Below, one piece after another: positions 63,194-64,000 of a DNA stretch of 64,000 nucleotides; position 1 is the first letter of the stretch, and the number at the start of each line of letters is the position of its first letter. The DNA is from Arachidicoccus ginsenosidivorans (GTDB taxonomy: Bacteria > Bacteroidota > Bacteroidia > Chitinophagales > Chitinophagaceae): contig NZ_CP042434.1 in assembly GCF_007971385.1 (NCBI RefSeq), positions 248,001-312,000 on the forward strand. The letters are read 5' to 3'. Both the position numbers and the translations under genes were made by a program. Under the pieces are notes generated by a model. It saw only the letters and a program-made list of their open reading frames with translations. It was not told the origin of the DNA and ran no database searches.

Positions 63194-63406
63194 TTAGTCT
63201 TTACTAACTACTCGAGGAATAACCTTAATAATTCTAGTGCTTCCATCAGGAAGTGCCTCAATTAATTTGCCGTCTTTTATATAGTGAATAGGTAAATTTA
63301 AAGCTTTAGAAATACGAATAGCTCTAGCAGCGGCAGACTTGCCTGCTTCAATTAGTATTTCTTCCTCTTCTGATTCTAATATTTCCTTTTTATTATCCAT
63401 TTTCAT
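63194..63406 (-). CDS. Putative antitoxin of the zeta-like module
   Basis: A 70-residue acidic-then-basic small protein: an N-terminal glutamate-rich stretch (KEILESEEEEILIEAGKSAA), a helix (ARAIRISKALN), and a C-terminal strand pair (HYIKDGKLIEALPDGSTRII) of a type often encoded immediately upstream of zeta-like toxin genes. Starts at 63406 or 63400 are both ATG. It ends 15 bp before the toxin-fragment ATG. The antitoxin role is inferred from position and size. Confidence 0.6.
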   Translation of the reverse strand: MKMDNKKEILESEEEEILIEAGKSAAARAIRISKALNLPIHYIKDGKLIEALPDGSTRIIKVIPRVVSKD

Positions 63407-63739
63407 TCTTTTCTTATGCACAATATATAAATACTTTAGCCCCCCTTATAATAACTTTCTTAAATCATCTAATTAAAAAATTGGAAAACAATTTAAAAAA
63501 GAACTATTTACCAATACAACAGTATGTTCGTATTGATTGACATTCAATGTTATATAAAGGTTAAGATGTAAATTAGGTGTAAAAATAATTCCAATAATAA
63601 TATACACTCTTAAATACAATATTTAATTAGCACCAAATACTAAATTACATACATCTCCAATAAATTTGAAGAAAACTGAGCACATTCAGCAATTTATCTA
63701 AAAATTAAAGAAGTTCATTTTTATATAATAATATTTGTT

Positions 63740-63747
63740 TAGCTTTG
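63740..63747 (+). promoter_or_regulatory. -7 box of a candidate small RNA
   Basis: TAGCTTTG is an exact match to TAnnTTTG and lies five bases before the first stem of the structured element that follows. A clear -33 TTG is not present at ideal spacing. Confidence 0.55.
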
Positions 63748-63751
63748 TAAC

Positions 63752-63819
63752 GATCTTTACCATCGGTAGGGAACCTACAAAGGTCTTAAACGTTGAACCC
63801 GTAAATCAACGTTTTTTTT
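63752..63819 (+). ncRNA. Candidate small structured RNA 1
   Basis: A compact unit of about 68 bases. An outer 7-bp stem (63752-63758 with 63779-63785, one G-U pair) encloses a 7-base bulge and an inner 5-bp stem with a GAA loop (63766-63770 with 63774-63778). Next comes a terminator stem AAACGTTGA/TCAACGTTT (63788-63796 with 63806-63814) and a run of eight T (63812-63819). A promoter box sits directly upstream. No open frame fits inside. I do not recognise a known RNA family. Confidence 0.55.
63788..63819 (+). terminator. Strong terminator of candidate small RNA 1
   Basis: A 9-bp stem with a 9-base loop and eight consecutive T. No protein gene lies upstream on this strand within the window's last kilobases, so it must end a short transcript. 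Confidence 0.8.
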
Positions 63820-63880
63820 ATGCACACCTAGGTCGAGATAAATATTTATTTCTTAAATCTATTTTCATTAATAGAGTTTA

Positions 63881-63912
63881 TTTGCAGATTAACAAAAGAT
63901 AACCTATATTTG
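63881..63912 (+). promoter_or_regulatory. Consensus promoter of candidate small RNA 2
   Basis: TTTG (63881-63884), 20 bases, then TATATTTG (63905-63912). Both elements and the spacing match the Bacteroidota primary promoter consensus. Start of transcription is expected near 63918. Confidence 0.75.
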
Positions 63913-63917
63913 CACTA

Positions 63918-63999
63918 TACAGATTTAGTCAAGCCTCTTTCTTTTTATAGAAATGTAACTAAATAAAGAGATTAGGAAGCCTTTCGGCTTCCTTTTTTT
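63918..63999 (+). ncRNA. Candidate small or leader RNA 2 with possible pseudoknot
   Basis: About 82 bases from a consensus promoter to a strong terminator. ATTTAGT (63923-63929) can pair with ACTAAAT (63958-63964), and CTCTTT (63935-63940) with AAAGAG (63965-63970). The two helices interlock as in an H-type pseudoknot. The terminator GGAAGCC/GGCTTCC (63975-63981 with 63986-63992) with a TTTC loop and seven T follows at once. It could be a free small RNA or an attenuating leader of a gene beyond the window. Confidence 0.5.
63975..63999 (+). terminator. Strong terminator at the window edge
   Basis: A 7-bp GC-rich stem with a TTTC loop is followed by seven T. It ends candidate RNA 2. Confidence 0.85.
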
Positions 64000-64000
64000 C

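Noticed and set aside
1..64000. tRNA, rRNA, insertion sequences, prophage genes
   Set aside because: None recognised by reading. No transposase or integrase motif and no tRNA-like cloverleaf was seen. A dedicated tRNA and IS search would settle this.

Overview
The window looks like a chromosomal segment of a Bacteroidota bacterium, most likely from the Chitinophagaceae or a nearby family. The signs are a SusC/SusD pair with a Bacteroidetes-type ECF sigma factor and FecR anti-sigma factor, a GLPGLI-family protein next to an outer-membrane barrel protein, two proteins with type IX secretion (T9SS) C-terminal sorting domains, promoters of the TTG/TTTG-N19/20-TAnnTTTG type, and lipid A and Kdo genes of a Gram-negative envelope. 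The family-level placement is an inference. I saw no tRNA, rRNA, CRISPR array, insertion sequence or prophage.

Layout. 0-31 kb is mostly housekeeping: transport and envelope (sugar porter, flippase, lpxB, kdsA, an MlaF-like ATPase), translation quality control (arfB and dtd head to head), nucleotide metabolism (MazG-like, purH), lysine (lysA), glycogen synthesis (glgA-glgC), chaperone (dnaK), ribosomal proteins (rpsL-rpsG), and several small secreted or lipoprotein genes. 32-43 kb holds miaE and then a minus-strand locus read sigma factor, FecR, SusC (with an N-terminal STN signalling domain), SusD, phosphocholine-specific phospholipase C. This looks like a cell-surface-signalling uptake system for a phospholipid-derived nutrient. 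43-51.4 kb is visibly AT-richer: a lipoprotein, a secreted alpha-amylase-family enzyme with a T9SS tail, and a two-gene overlapping unit of a NUDIX hydrolase and a PLD-nuclease/helicase/DUF3427 protein that resembles a defence module. 51.5-62.5 kb is one giant gene for a secreted right-handed beta-helix protein of about 3,670 residues, built from nine modules with a T9SS tail. The last 1.5 kb is very AT-rich and holds a broken zeta-toxin/antitoxin pair and two compact promoter-structure-terminator units that look like small RNAs or leader RNAs.

A property of the whole window affects every reading of it. Ten genes, including the normally essential lysA and lpxB, are interrupted by single-base frameshifts. 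In each of 14 places, adding one base to a homopolymer run restores the family sequence, and no case needs a base removed. This one-directional pattern points to homopolymer under-calling in the sequencing rather than real gene decay. Frameshifted genes are therefore listed as single genes, with the site named.
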